Below are positions 19,832 to 30,073 of a stretch of 64,000 bases of DNA, piece by piece (the first letter of the stretch is position 1; each line of letters opens with the position of its first letter). The notes beneath the pieces were generated by a model. The model was not told the DNA's origin, did not search any database, and was given only the letters and a program-made list of their open reading frames with translations. The stretch lies in assembly GCA_964019335.1 (NCBI GenBank), contig OZ025672.1, positions 186,001-250,000 of the forward strand, written 5' to 3'. Made by a program: the position numbers and the translations under genes. This stretch comes from Diplonema japonicum (Eukaryota > Euglenozoa > Diplonemea > Diplonemida > Diplonemidae).

Positions 19832-21250
19832 TCACCAAATATTCAAATCCACATGCACCTTACGGTACTCTTTCAGCTCGTTACGGACAATGTCGCGAAG
19901 TCGGGAAGTCTCAACGGCGAACGCCATCAAAAACTCAGCGTTGTTTTTCATAAGCCAATCCTCGGTTTTCGTCTCGGTGGTCAACGATTCAATCTCATTG
20001 TGAAGCGTGGTGGCCGCCACCGAAGGTATCTTGTGCAAATCCCTCCAACGCTTTGTGATGGCTTCAGCGTTAAAATGCAGCTCCGCCTTGAACCTAACAG
20101 TGTCGGTACCCAACACCTGTGTTTTTACATCGTATACTTCAACAACAACCTCATCAAGCTGCAGCTTGTCGATAACCGTTGTAACCCGTTCAACCGGCAA
20201 TGTGGCGCCTAGAAGTGATCGACCCGATACTGCCAAGAGTTTGATGGCGACACCTGACACAATACCGCCCATGAGTGTCGCACAGCCGACTTCGATAACA
20301 GGACTGCCCGTTAGAAGGGTGCATGTCACACCGCACATTCCAACTAGCACACCGTACACCCCTGCCTTCGCTTCTAAATGTGTTGCGGAAGACATGATAT
20401 CTTGCGATTTCTTCGCTTTTTGCCTTTCAGCCATTTCCTGGGCAGCTGTTCGCATCGCCAGCCATTCCATCCCAAACGACAGCATTAAAATCCCCATTGA
20501 CAATGCCGCCATGGTCGGGTCAACAGGAGGATGACTAACATGCTCGAAAAACTGCGATAATTCATATAACCCCACAGCTACCGGAACAACACCCCCGACT
20601 ATCAACAAGCCGACAAACGACCTGTCAGCACATATATGACGCAAAGGAGCGTATCCATATGGATGATCACGATCTCCTTCTCTCATGGAATGCGAGATGC
20701 TGTAGTACCTGTATAGGTAGTTTGAAACGTCAGCCAAGGAATGCATTGAGTCTGCGAAGAGTGCGAAGGAGCCTGTCACCTTCGACACGATTAGCTTTCC
20801 GCCAAATATTACCAAGTTGGAACGAAGGCCTTGTAGAATGGACTTCTTTCCTTCCGGAGTTTCCGACGAGGGGTTGTTGTACCATCTGTCGATACCGCTC
20901 ATTCCATAGATTTTCCGTTTTGCATCGTCGCTTCGGCCCTTTCGGTGGGCTTGGTAGATGTCTACTAGTTCTTCTTCGGTTTTGTTTGTTTTTGCGAGCC
21001 TCACCACGTCTTTCAGCCAGTACAGCTCGTAGTAGTTGTCGTTGGCCGCGTTGCCGTAAGGGTTTGGTATTTCTATAGGCGGGATGGTCTCGAGCTGCTG
21101 CTCCGATAACATGTATATCTGCTTCGCCTTCCGCCTGCTCACCGTGATGTGATCCGGTTTGCGCAGCTGCTCCCTGAAAACCTCGACGCATTCCCGTGAC
21201 TGCCGTGCTACACACCACCGGGTCCCTCTGGCGACCCTCACCCGCCACAT
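19832..21250 (-). CDS. ZnT9-like cation diffusion facilitator (SLC30A9 type)
   Basis: Proton-coupled zinc (or other divalent cation) transporter; ZnT9 family members act in mitochondria. Single-exon, 472 aa. The basic N-terminus (MWRVRVARGTRWCVARQS) is compatible with a mitochondrial targeting peptide. A soluble region follows that carries the ZnT9-specific N-terminal domain (RKAKQIYMLSEQQLETIP, resembling the DNA-repair-like domain of SLC30A9). The transporter core then has TGSFALFADSMHSLADVSN with the HxxxD metal site, DHPYGYAPLRHICA, and later TM segments (FVGLLIVGGVVPVAVGLYEL, TMAALSMGILMLSFGMEWLA). The C-terminal cytosolic part (LDEVVVEVYDVKTQVLG...RFKAELHFNAEAI) matches the CDF C-terminal fold. 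The start at 21248-21250 is the first ATG; a longer upstream frame is homopolymer leader. All expected blocks are present. Confidence 0.92.
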   Translation of the reverse strand: MWRVRVARGTRWCVARQSRECVEVFREQLRKPDHITVSRRKAKQIYMLSEQQLETIPPIEIPNPYGNAANDNYYELYWLKDVVRLAKTNKTEEELVDIYQAHRKGRSDDAKRKIYGMSGIDRWYNNPSSETPEGKKSILQGLRSNLVIFGGKLIVSKVTGSFALFADSMHSLADVSNYLYRYYSISHSMREGDRDHPYGYAPLRHICADRSFVGLLIVGGVVPVAVGLYELSQFFEHVSHPPVDPTMAALSMGILMLSFGMEWLAMRTAAQEMAERQKAKKSQDIMSSATHLEAKAGVYGVLVGMCGVTCTLLTGSPVIEVGCATLMGGIVSGVAIKLLAVSGRSLLGATLPVERVTTVIDKLQLDEVVVEVYDVKTQVLGTDTVRFKAELHFNAEAITKRWRDLHKIPSVAATTLHNEIESLTTETKTEDWLMKNNAEFLMAFAVETSRLRDIVRNELKEYRKVHVDLNIW

Positions 21251-21591
21251 TTTCTCCCCACCTTTGGGAAAAAAAATTTCCCCCCCCCCCCGGCGATACA
21301 AAAAAATAAAAGGAGGGAAAAAAAAAAAAAAATACAAGGTGGGGAAAAATAAAAGGGGAGGGAAAAGAATTGCGTGGAAATGCAGGAGGTTTCAAGGGGT
21401 TACTGGGGGTGAACACAAAATTGGGGAGAAAATTGGAAAAGGGGGGCAAAAAAAAAAATTGGAGGGGGGGGGGAACACACTTAATATACTAAAAAAAAAA
21501 AAAAAAAAAAAACTGGATACCTCCGTTTATTTTCTCTTTCTTTTTCTTTTTTTTTCTTCTTCTTTTTTTTTGACACCAACCCATATTGTTA

Positions 21592-22097
21592 TCACCGGTG
21601 CCGTTGGGGCGATACCGATCTGGGCTGAACACCCTCGTTCTCGGGAAGCCGGAAAAGTGTGACAGTAGTAGTGGATGGATCGGCAGGAAGCGCGGCCTGA
21701 CTCTCACTGTTAGCTAGAATAGACGAATCTACAGTAAGCATAAAATCTGGTTTATCAGACGGAACTTTTTGTACTACTAGATTACTCCCATTTCGTTGTA
21801 ACCGTTTACAGAGTCCTCTTGCGGTGGGGAGGTGCAATTTGAAAAGGTCGAGAGTGCTGGCCACCTCCCGTTTGGCACGCTCTTTCTCTACCTTGAGTAA
21901 TTTGAGCTGCTTCGTCGCCTTATCCCAGGAATTTCCATAACGCCGGCTTAGGTCCTTCAGGTAAGCCATATCCTTATTAATTTCTTGTAGCTGTTTTTTT
22001 TTTTTTTTTTTTTTTTTTAACTCCCCCGTTTTCAAACCTCATTTTGCAACACCAAGAAATGAGAATCCAGCGTCGCTATCGTGCTCATGAGCTCCAT
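21592..22097 (-). CDS. 152-aa coiled-coil hypothetical protein, 1 intron
   Basis: Exon 1 (22038-22097) encodes MELMSTIATLDSHFLVLQNE. A 47-nt intron 21991-22037 (GTTTGA...poly-A...ACAG) is removed and exon 2 (21592-21990) continues in frame with LQEINKDMAYLKDLSRRYG. The first ~90 residues are heptad-like and charged, a short coiled coil. The rest (VVQKVPSDKPDFMLTVDSS...) is probably disordered. Without the intron the frame would start in a poly-Lys stretch. The ATG follows a ~13-nt A run. I do not recognise the family; small coiled-coil subunits of tethering, kinetochore or BLOC-type complexes look like this, but nothing specific can be claimed. Confidence 0.65.
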
Positions 22098-23151
22098 TTT
22101 TTTTTTTTTATATAAAAGTGGCCGTGTCCTCTCTCCCTCCCTCTCAATCACCCCCACCCCCCGCCACTCTTTGCACCCTCCCCTCCTTTTTTAACTTTTA
22201 TCAAAATTTAATATTTGCTCCGTATCAGGTCGATGTACACCAAGGGATGGAGGCCAAAACAAATTATTTTAAGCCTTTGCATAGAAGGCGAGACAGTTGC
22301 GCATGAAAGAAAATATATAAAAAGAAAGAAAAAAAAAGGGGGGGAAAGGGAGAAAAATAGAATAAAAAAATCGGGGGAGAAAGGGAGGGGGAAAAAAAGG
22401 GGGGAGGAAGGGGAATAATGTGTATACTGTCGCTAAAAACAAATTTAGCAAAACAAATCAAAAGTCATTTTTCCATTTTTTTCTTTTTATTTACTTTTTT
22501 TTTCCTCCTCCTTCTTCTTCTCTCTTGGTATGAACTTTTTTTTTAAAAATATATAAAATCCCCCCCCCCCCTGGCTCGTTAAGCATCAACTTCTTCTGTG
22601 CCTTTGCTAAGAAGAACAGGGCAACTACACATTAAAACTGCAGTCGGGTAACGCCATCCAGCTATCTAAAGAGAATAGAATGCAGCTTTGATTCCTTTCT
22701 TCTCCTTCTAGGGAGGAGGGGATGAAGGACGCAATGGTCTTTTTTTTTTTTTAAACCGAACCCGGAGTAGGAAGGGGTCATAAAAGAAGAACACAAGCAA
22801 CTGTATTGAATCACACACGCCTAGTACAAAGGGGGAGGGTTTAAAAAACAAGTTGTTCAGTTTTTCTCTCTTTTTTTTTCCCTTTTTTTTCCCCTCACTT
22901 TGTTGCTGCTTTTTCTTTTTTCTTTCCCTCCCCCCACGAACCCGGGTTCTTTATAATTCTTTTTTCACGTTTGAAAAACTCGCAACTTTGTCGCAAAAAG
23001 TTACAAAATAACAATATGGGGGGAGCCTTACGGTAAAAATTGCTCCCTGTTTTTTGCTCCCGTGGTCCACACCTGTCTTCAGCACCCCATGTGGCCCGCT
23101 CGAGCAAGCCAGGCAAAGAAATGGGGTAAATGAGTGGCGGGACCCAAAAAG

Positions 23152-23182
<31 letters not shown>

Positions 23183-23372
23183 CCTATAATGTGTTTTTTT
23201 TCCTTTGTACGCAAATTGTGCATAGTGTATAACTTGTAACAGTGAAGCACTCTTAACGTCAAGGAGTTTATTGTTGATACCATTTTTCTTTTTTTTTTTT
23301 CCCCCTTTTTTTTTTGGGCGTGGGTTGTGCGTCGTGGTTGAAAATACAGAGAAAATTTAAAAATATAAAAAA

Positions 23373-23470
23373 AGAGGAACTGGCCGTTGTTTGTACGTGC
23401 CGGGTAAAACCTGGAGAAGTTGGTAAAACCCGTAACACCTTGCCTATGTTCCCTTTTGTTCAAAAAAAAA
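23373..23470 (+). repeat. Dispersed repeat R2
   Basis: Segment starting GAGGAACTGGCCGTTGTTTG and containing GGTAAAACCTGGAGAAG. Related copies are at 24052-24125 (more diverged) and 32626-32720, where R2 directly abuts the end of an R1 copy. Confidence 0.65.
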
Positions 23471-24051
23471 AAGAAAAAAAAGAAAAAAAAGAAAAAAAAA
23501 CACGTCGACAACGAACATTTCAAAACTCTTTTCTTTTCTTTTTTTTTTTTTCTTCTTCTTTTTTTTTCCTCCTTTTTCTTTTAAAATGGAGGGAAACAAG
23601 GGTGTAGAGGGGCATGATAGTTTGACCTATATGAAAAAAAAAAAGAAAAACTCTGATTAACAGGGGAAAAGAAGAGGGGGGAAAAAAAATCTTTTTTTTC
23701 CCGTGTTAATCAGAAAGTACCCCCACACCTTTCTTTGTTCCCGACCCCCCCCCCAAAATAAAGAGAGAAAAAAAAGAGGAGGGAAGGAGGGGGTACTTAA
23801 CAAAAAAAAAACATAAGAAAACAAAGAGGCCAGCCCTTCCTTTTCTGTTTAGATTTTTGTCGACCGTTCCCATCTTTTTCACCCCCCCCCCCAACCACCC
23901 ACGAAAAAAAAAGCTTTAAAAAAAAGGGGGGGGAGAATACTTTTTTTGACCGTGCTAAATTTAATAATGACCGTGTTACTTTTAGAACTCTTGTTCTCTG
24001 GGTAGTCTAAGCCCTATTGGCCTCAAGCGTTCTATACACGTTAAAGAGAAA

Positions 24052-24125
24052 AGAGGAACTGGCTGTTGTTTGCGCGTGCCCGTGAACTCATTGCCAAGCC
24101 TTCCGCTTTTTCTTTTTTTTTTTTG
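24052..24125 (+). repeat. Dispersed repeat R2, diverged copy
   Basis: Begins GAGGAACTGGCTGTTGTTTG and diverges from the 23373 copy after about 30 bases, ending in a T-run and GTTTAGACAA that the 32626 copy also has. Confidence 0.5.
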
Positions 24126-24303
24126 TTTAGACAACTCGAGAGAATAATAAAAATAAAGGAAATCCACAAAAAAAAAATGACAAGACTGCTAAACCCCTTA
24201 ATTTTTTTTCCTGTAAAAGAAAAAAAAAAAAAAAGAAGATATTATTTGGTGTTGTTGTCCTTGTGATCTCAAGCCACTGGTGTGTTTGGTACTGCGTCCC
24301 GCT

Positions 24304-24363
<60 letters not shown>

Positions 24364-24538
24364 CGAAATTTCTTCTACCCGGACAAAAATTAAGAGATGT
24401 GCAGCATTTTAAAAACAAATTATGGGGAAAATCTCAAAAAAGAATTTCCCCCCTTTCTTTTTTTAAAAAGTCAGATTTTGTGCGTGAGTTTTTTTTTTTT
24501 TTTTTTCTTTGAAAACCTGTTTGCTAAATTTTCTTGCC

Positions 24539-24570
<32 letters not shown>

Positions 24571-24990
24571 GAATGAAAAAAGAAAAAAAAGAAAAGAAGA
24601 AAGACTATTATATTATAAAACTTTCGCAAAAAAGTTAAAACAGAGCACTGTGCACGGGAATGGAGAGAAGAGGCGAGAATATATAAAAAAGAATAGAAAG
24701 GGGGGGGGGGGGCTTATCAAAAAGCCACCCAGTATTTCTTTTGTTTAAAAAGTTTTGTTTTTTTAAGTGCTAGCAAGGACCCAGCAATCGAAAGCTGTTG
24801 TAAAGACGGGTTTTGTTCATTTTTTTTTTTTTTTAAATTCCCTCACAAATTTCTAAAAACTGTTGTACTTCAGGGCCCCCCCCCCCCCCCTTTTTTTGCT
24901 TACCCTTCGTCATTTTCTTCCCTTCAAAAAAACTTCTCGGGATGCAGTGAAATGTGACTCAAGACGAAGGGATGCCGACATGCGGACATA

Positions 24991-25118
24991 CTCACTGCCA
25001 AATGAGCCATAATTTAACTCGCATTGGACCGCTCTTCTTTTTTTTTCTTCTTTTTTTTTTTTCAAAATGTTTCGGAAATCTCGGAGTTAAAGTATGACTC
25101 ATGATTTGCTGGCAATGC
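24991..25118. mobile_element. Small MITE (family M2), copy 1
   Basis: Left end CACTGCCAAATGAGCCATAA then TTTAACTCG; right end (reverse complement) CATTGCCAGCAAATCATGAG then TCATACTTTAACTC. This forms an imperfect ~30-bp terminal inverted repeat around a short non-coding core. A second copy of the same design is at 25915-26034. Confidence 0.6.
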
Positions 25119-25125
25119 AAAAAAA

Positions 25126-25157
<32 letters not shown>

Positions 25158-25555
25158 AAAAAAAAAAAAAGAAAAAAAAAGCGTTCTTCAGTCCCTGCTG
25201 AAAATCGCAAGGAGGAAGGCCGGCCTCTTAACTGTGAGAAAAAAAAGAAGAAAGAAAAAATTGTGTGAAGAAGTGAAGAGAAATGACTGTGACAAAGCAA
25301 TCACCCCTTTTTTCTTTTTTTTTTTTTTTTAAAAAAAAGGTTCTAACTGAAAACAATGCACAAAGTAAAAAATAAAAAAAAATAAAAAAAATATGAGAAA
25401 AAGGGGGGCTTTTTCTGCGTCAGCTTCTTCCCATGATTAAAAAAGAAAAAAAAAAGAAGATATTTTTCGTTAAAAAAAAAGTGCCACCTGCACCGAGAAA
25501 ATAAAAATATAGACGGGGGGAAGGGGGGTGGAGGGGGTAATTTTTTTTTTTTTTA

Positions 25556-25903
25556 TTTCACTCTTCGTCATTTTCTTCACTCACTAGGGGACTCATTATT
25601 TAACGCGAAATCGCCATTATTTAACTATTTTGCAGTTAAATTATGGGACTTCAGAGTGAAAAAATGGGTCCTGTCGTGGAAAAAAATGTACCCAACCTCT
25701 TGAAAAACTTTTTTGGGTGGGGGTATTTTGACTATCTTTGGCCATCTGGGGCCATTCAGTGCCTTACTTCCCCTTTAAATGCCACGGCGAAATAGCTACC
25801 CTGTATTACCTTAGGAAAACCCCTAAAAAGCTGACCTGCGTGAAAAAAAAACAGCAGTGAAAGCAGTGAAGAGTGAGTGACTCAAAATGACGAAGAGTGA
25901 AAA
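25556..25903. mobile_element. 348-bp MITE (family M3) with 19-bp perfect terminal inverted repeats
   Basis: The left end TTTCACTCTTCGTCATTTT is matched exactly by the reverse complement of the right end (25885-25903). Just inside, CTTCACTCACT on the left is partly mirrored by GAGTGAGTGACTC on the right. The interior is non-coding and includes M2-like motifs (GACTCATTATTTAAC, GTTAAATTATGGGAC), so this is either a related or a nested element. Confidence 0.7.
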
Positions 25904-25914
25904 TAAAACGACTT

Positions 25915-26034
25915 ACTTGCCGCCAAATGAGACATTCTTTAACACTCGTTACCGTTTTTTTGCACTCGGGCCACTGCGTGCAAAAAATTCAGGGAACTCG
26001 AGTTTAATAATGACTCATTATTTGTTGGCAATAA
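25915..26034. mobile_element. Small MITE (family M2), copy 2
   Basis: Left end TTGCCGCCAAATGAGACATT, right end AATGACTCATTATTTGTTGG then CAA. This is the same inverted-repeat design as 24991-25118. It begins about a dozen bases after the M3 element. Confidence 0.6.
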
Positions 26035-27095
26035 ATATGCCCTTGATTTTCTTCCCCCGGAAAATGAAATATAAGAGAGATATGAGCCAGTGCTGCAGTT
26101 GTGCCCTGACAGAAAATATCCATATGAGGTAATAGAGTATGCAATAAGTGAAAATTGAAGAGAGAGAAGAAAAAAAAAAAAAAGAAAAAAAGAAAAAAAA
26201 AAGTAACACGTAGGTTTGCACCATCTAGAGTGGCCGGTTAACTGGCCACACGTAATCCTGAATCTGCCACAACAATGTTTTCAACGAAACCTTTTTTTTT
26301 TTTATTGTCTTTTAAAAAGCTGAACTTCAGGATCTACTAGAAAAAACATACTCTTTCTAAACACAATGGTGCGAAACAGAAATCGGGAAAGTGGAAGGGA
26401 GGGGGGGAGTCATGTGACCATAACCCATGCTGCCCTTGCAAAGGGGATACCATCAATTATAGTTGTTGTTTGTCTTTATTTTATTTTCTTTTTTGCAACA
26501 CTTTTTTTTTCTTTTTTTTTTCTTTTGCATTTCTTTCTTTCTTCATTGTCTTTAGATTGAACAGATAGAAAAAAGAGGAAGAGGGCAATAAAAAAAATAA
26601 ATTTCCTTTGGGGGGGGACCTCTCTAATTTTCTTTTATTTTTTTTTTGTTTTTAGTTTGCAAATAAATCAACAAGAATCTTAGCAAAGAAAAAAAAAAGA
26701 AGGGAGGATGAAGGGGAGGGTGGAAAATGCTACATCCTCCCCTTCTTTTCTTCTCGTTTCGCTTCCGTTCCCCAAATGCCAAATGGTTCTCCTTTTTCCG
26801 TAAAAGAAAGGAGAAGGGGAATAGAAACGAGACCTCCCTCCTTTTCTTTCTGCCATCACTCACTGCCTCAACTTTTTAAAAAAAGAGGACGAAACGGCAA
26901 TAAAAAAAAAAAAAATTCAAATTGGACTTTTCGAATTTTCCATCATACGTGGCGGAAAAGGAAAAGTAGGACGATCGGCACAAAGAAAAAAAAGAATTTT
27001 TTCGTTTGGTTTTTGTCACAAAAAACGTGTTTCAGCAGTACTTGAAGCTGAAGAAATCTATCATCAAATGCGTGTGTTGAAACATATTTTTTCAG

Positions 27096-27128
<33 letters not shown>

Positions 27129-29287
27129 CCACATGGTGGGGGAAGGGGGCGGTTGAGGGGGGGGAAAGAGATAGGTAGACTGGAAGTAGCATGAGTGTTT
27201 ATGAAGAAGAATAAAAGAAGAATATATAGAATGAAAATCCTTTCGTAATATTATTACAGCGCATTAAAAAAAAAAAAAAAAATGTTGTGCTGCTTTTTTT
27301 TTTTTTTTTTTTTTTTTAAAATTTTTTTGCACAAACATAATGCACAGCTTGATTTTTTCATTTCTGCCATTCTTTTTTTTTTTTTTTTTTCTTTAAAATT
27401 GTTGTTTCTCCTATCCCCGTACCACAGTCTACCTGCCTAACAGTATGTATATTCTTCCTACCCCACCCACACACACCCCTTGCTCAACTTTTTAGCACCC
27501 CTTACAAAATTGAAAACCACGACAAACGGGGAATAGAGATAACCATTGACATATAAAAGTCAAAAAAAAAGGGAGGGGGGGAGATGTGAGAAATAAAAAT
27601 CGAATCGTGGGCGGCCACTAACAGATGACGAAGAAACAGAAGGAAGACATAAAGAAAAAAAAAAAAAAGCCTGGTTTTTATCCCTATTGTGAAATACTGT
27701 AAAACCTCTTAATTTTTGTCACAGCTTCCTTTCCTCCCCCATGAAAATTATTTAAGAGGCTCACAGCACTTGTGTAGACTAAGAGAGTTTTCTTTTTTTT
27801 TTTTTTTCGCTAGCTCGTCCGGTGACCAATCCGCGGAGGAAAATTTTCACCCAGTGTTGTTGGGTTTACTGAAGATTCCTCATTTTTTTTTTTTTTTCCC
27901 TTCCTTCAAAATTCGGTATAGTGTGTCACCAGGCAGCAGTTTATTTTTTTTATTTTTTTTTTTCCTTCTCTTTTTCTTCTTTTTCGTTCTCTCCCTTTCT
28001 TTTAAGGGATCTTTTTCCTTCCCAGGGCTTTTTTTTTTCCTTCATTTTTTTTTCTTCTTTTTTTTTCTTTTTTTTTTCTTTCTTCCCATACGTCATCATT
28101 CTTCCCCCGGTTTTTTTTTTTTTTTTTTTCATTTCTCGTTCTTTTTTTTTTTTTTAAATTTTAAAAAGCTAGCTAAGGAAGCAGCAACATGAAAAAAGAA
28201 GAAGGGGGGGGGGGGGGGGGGAAGGGGAAAATGAAAAGAGAAATAACAGTAGTAACCTATGCTAAAACCGATACCTGATTTCCTATTGAAAAGGCACTGG
28301 AGTCATATTTTGGATATTTCTGAATGGACCCCACTCTAGAATACAAGGTTTCGGTGTTCATGTTCACTATGTTAATAACATAAAATACGAAATAAAAAAA
28401 AAGGGGGCAAAAAAATAAATGGATAGGAAGCCGCCTGTGCTTAGAGGCAACTCAACATTGTGGTATACAGATACAGGAGAGAAAAAAAAAGAAAAAAAAT
28501 AATCAAAATCATAAAAAGGGGAGGGTAAAGAGGGGTGTGAATCTTGTTAGAATGTTTCCCTTCTCATATCTAAAGCTCCTGTGAGTAAAAAACTTTTTTT
28601 TTTCTTTTTACGAACAACGATTAATAGGAGTTCAAATAAAAGAGGAAACTTTATTTGGTTTTTTTTTTTTTTTTTTCGTTCTCTTTTTTCCTTTTCTGAT
28701 CTCAGTTCAAATAAATTTCCTGGTTTGTGTTTTTTCCCCCCCTCCCTCCCACAAAAATAAAAAGTTATTTTCTTTGGGGGGGGGAGAAGGAAAAAAAAAA
28801 CCTACCAAATAAAGAGCTGAGACCATTAAACTAAGTCTTTTTTTTTTGGGTTTTTCTACTTCTTTTTTTTTTACTTTTTTAAAATTGCTCACGGTTTCCC
28901 AAATGAAAATAAGCTCGACCTTTAAAGTGGTCCCTTCGGTAAAAATCTTTGGTTAGAAAGTAGTCCCTTACTTTGTTTATGGACAATCTAGCGGCCTACA
29001 CTACAAGATATAGGTCAGATTGCATGCCTGCAAAAGAGAGGGGGGGAAAAAAAGGAGGGGAAACCCCCCCTGTAATTTCAATTTGGGAAAGCGTGCTCGG
29101 CCAGACATAAAAAAAAAAAAAAAAAAAAAAAAACCTCCTCTGTTGATATCCGTAAAAAGAATGCCTTTTTTTTTTTTCTTCTTCTTTTTTTTTTTCTTGA
29201 TTGATTGAACGGAAATAATTAAAGAGGGGGGGGGGGAGTGTGTGTTTTTTTTCTTTTTTTTTTTTCTTACAGCAATAAAATCACTTT
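26035..29287. other. Gene-poor, homopolymer-rich island, continued
   Basis: T- and A-runs, G-runs (28205-28221) and AT-rich sequence. A short minus-strand frame near 28275-28376 looks mildly coding but has no support, and no other gene is visible. Confidence 0.5.
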
Positions 29288-29986
29288 TCAAATCTTCATC
29301 CTTCTGCAGTAATGCTTGAATTTACTTTTCAGCTTACCTCCTAAAGATGTTCGCTTTGATCCAGACTCGCACTCTATTTTATTATACGAGTCCGAAAGGC
29401 AGCTCGACGAACTAGCAGATGAGGTCTCAAGATGTTCTAACCAGCGATCAACAGTCGGTGATTCTGGTTTTTCGTGAGTGAGGAGCTGTGCGGCAAAGGC
29501 AATATTTCTTGAATTGTCGACTGTCAAGGGGTAAGCAGAGTCAAGTGCGTGGATACGTTCACCCAGTTCAGAAACTGTGAAGGAAAAGTCAAAGCCGACG
29601 GCTTGAGCGAGAGCCTTCACCATGGCAGAGAGGTCATATTTGTCCACCCCTCCTGGTCCTGACACATCTGCCACAGATACACCTTCACAAGAACTTTTAT
29701 GTGCTGCCACTGCAAGGCATGACAAAACTACTCTGTGTATGGTCAGCTCGTTCAGGTCCATGCCACACCTTGACAGCCTCTCCATGTAGAGCATGGTCGC
29801 AGCCCAAGTCTTAACGCCGCTCCAGTGGCCCCATAGTAGGGCTACGTACTCCCTGATGCCCACACCTGGCTTTTCTACGCTTTCGAAACAAATAAGCTCG
29901 GGTGGAACAGAACTCGCTTCGGCCCTCTCTTCCGATTTCACCTCCATGCTCCTGATGAAGAGATCCAACCAGCTTGGAAGCCTCAT
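29288..29986 (-). CDS. Pho80-type (P/U) cyclin
   Basis: Likely regulatory subunit of a cyclin-dependent kinase; Pho80-like cyclins act in cell-cycle or nutrient control and are common in protists. Single-exon, 232 aa. The cyclin box spans roughly residues 43-130: GIREYVALLWGHWSGVKTWA (core helix 1), ATMLYMERLSRCGMDLNEL (the conserved Y-x-x-R segment), then TIHRVVLSCLAVAAHK, which matches the HR-x-x-L-x-x-L-x-x-A-x-K helix of Pho80 cyclins. The usual acidic DD after the lysine is replaced by SSCEG. The C-terminus is Ser-rich then strongly basic (KLKSKFKHYCRRMKI). The start ATG (29984-29986) is preceded by A-rich leader. This is the only intact gene in a 17-kb repeat-rich gap, about 90 bp from a piggyBac element. 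Confidence 0.8.
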   Translation of the reverse strand: MRLPSWLDLFIRSMEVKSEERAEASSVPPELICFESVEKPGVGIREYVALLWGHWSGVKTWAATMLYMERLSRCGMDLNELTIHRVVLSCLAVAAHKSSCEGVSVADVSGPGGVDKYDLSAMVKALAQAVGFDFSFTVSELGERIHALDSAYPLTVDNSRNIAFAAQLLTHEKPESPTVDRWLEHLETSSASSSSCLSDSYNKIECESGSKRTSLGGKLKSKFKHYCRRMKI

Positions 29987-30073
29987 TTCTTTTTTTTTTT
30001 TTTTTCTTTTTCTTTTTATAATGCCTTTTTTTTAAATTATTTTTTGACAAAAAATTTATCGGTACAAAATATT

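Larger units (their letters stand above)
22098..24990. other. Gene-poor, homopolymer-rich island
   Basis: No gene can be supported. The region holds many A/T/G runs (including one of ~57 A at 24305-24361) and copies of short repeat R2. A GC-balanced, non-coding stretch at about 22570-22735 might be structured RNA or old transposon sequence, but it shows no match to a class I know. Confidence 0.5.

Noticed and set aside
22570-22735. Possible snRNA or other structured RNA
   Set aside because: No conserved snRNA motif (for example the U6 ACAGAGA box or an Sm site in the right place) was found.
28275-28376. Short minus-strand frame starting MNTETLYSRVGSIQKYPKYD
   Set aside because: No A-rich leader, no clear exon partner and no recognisable homology.
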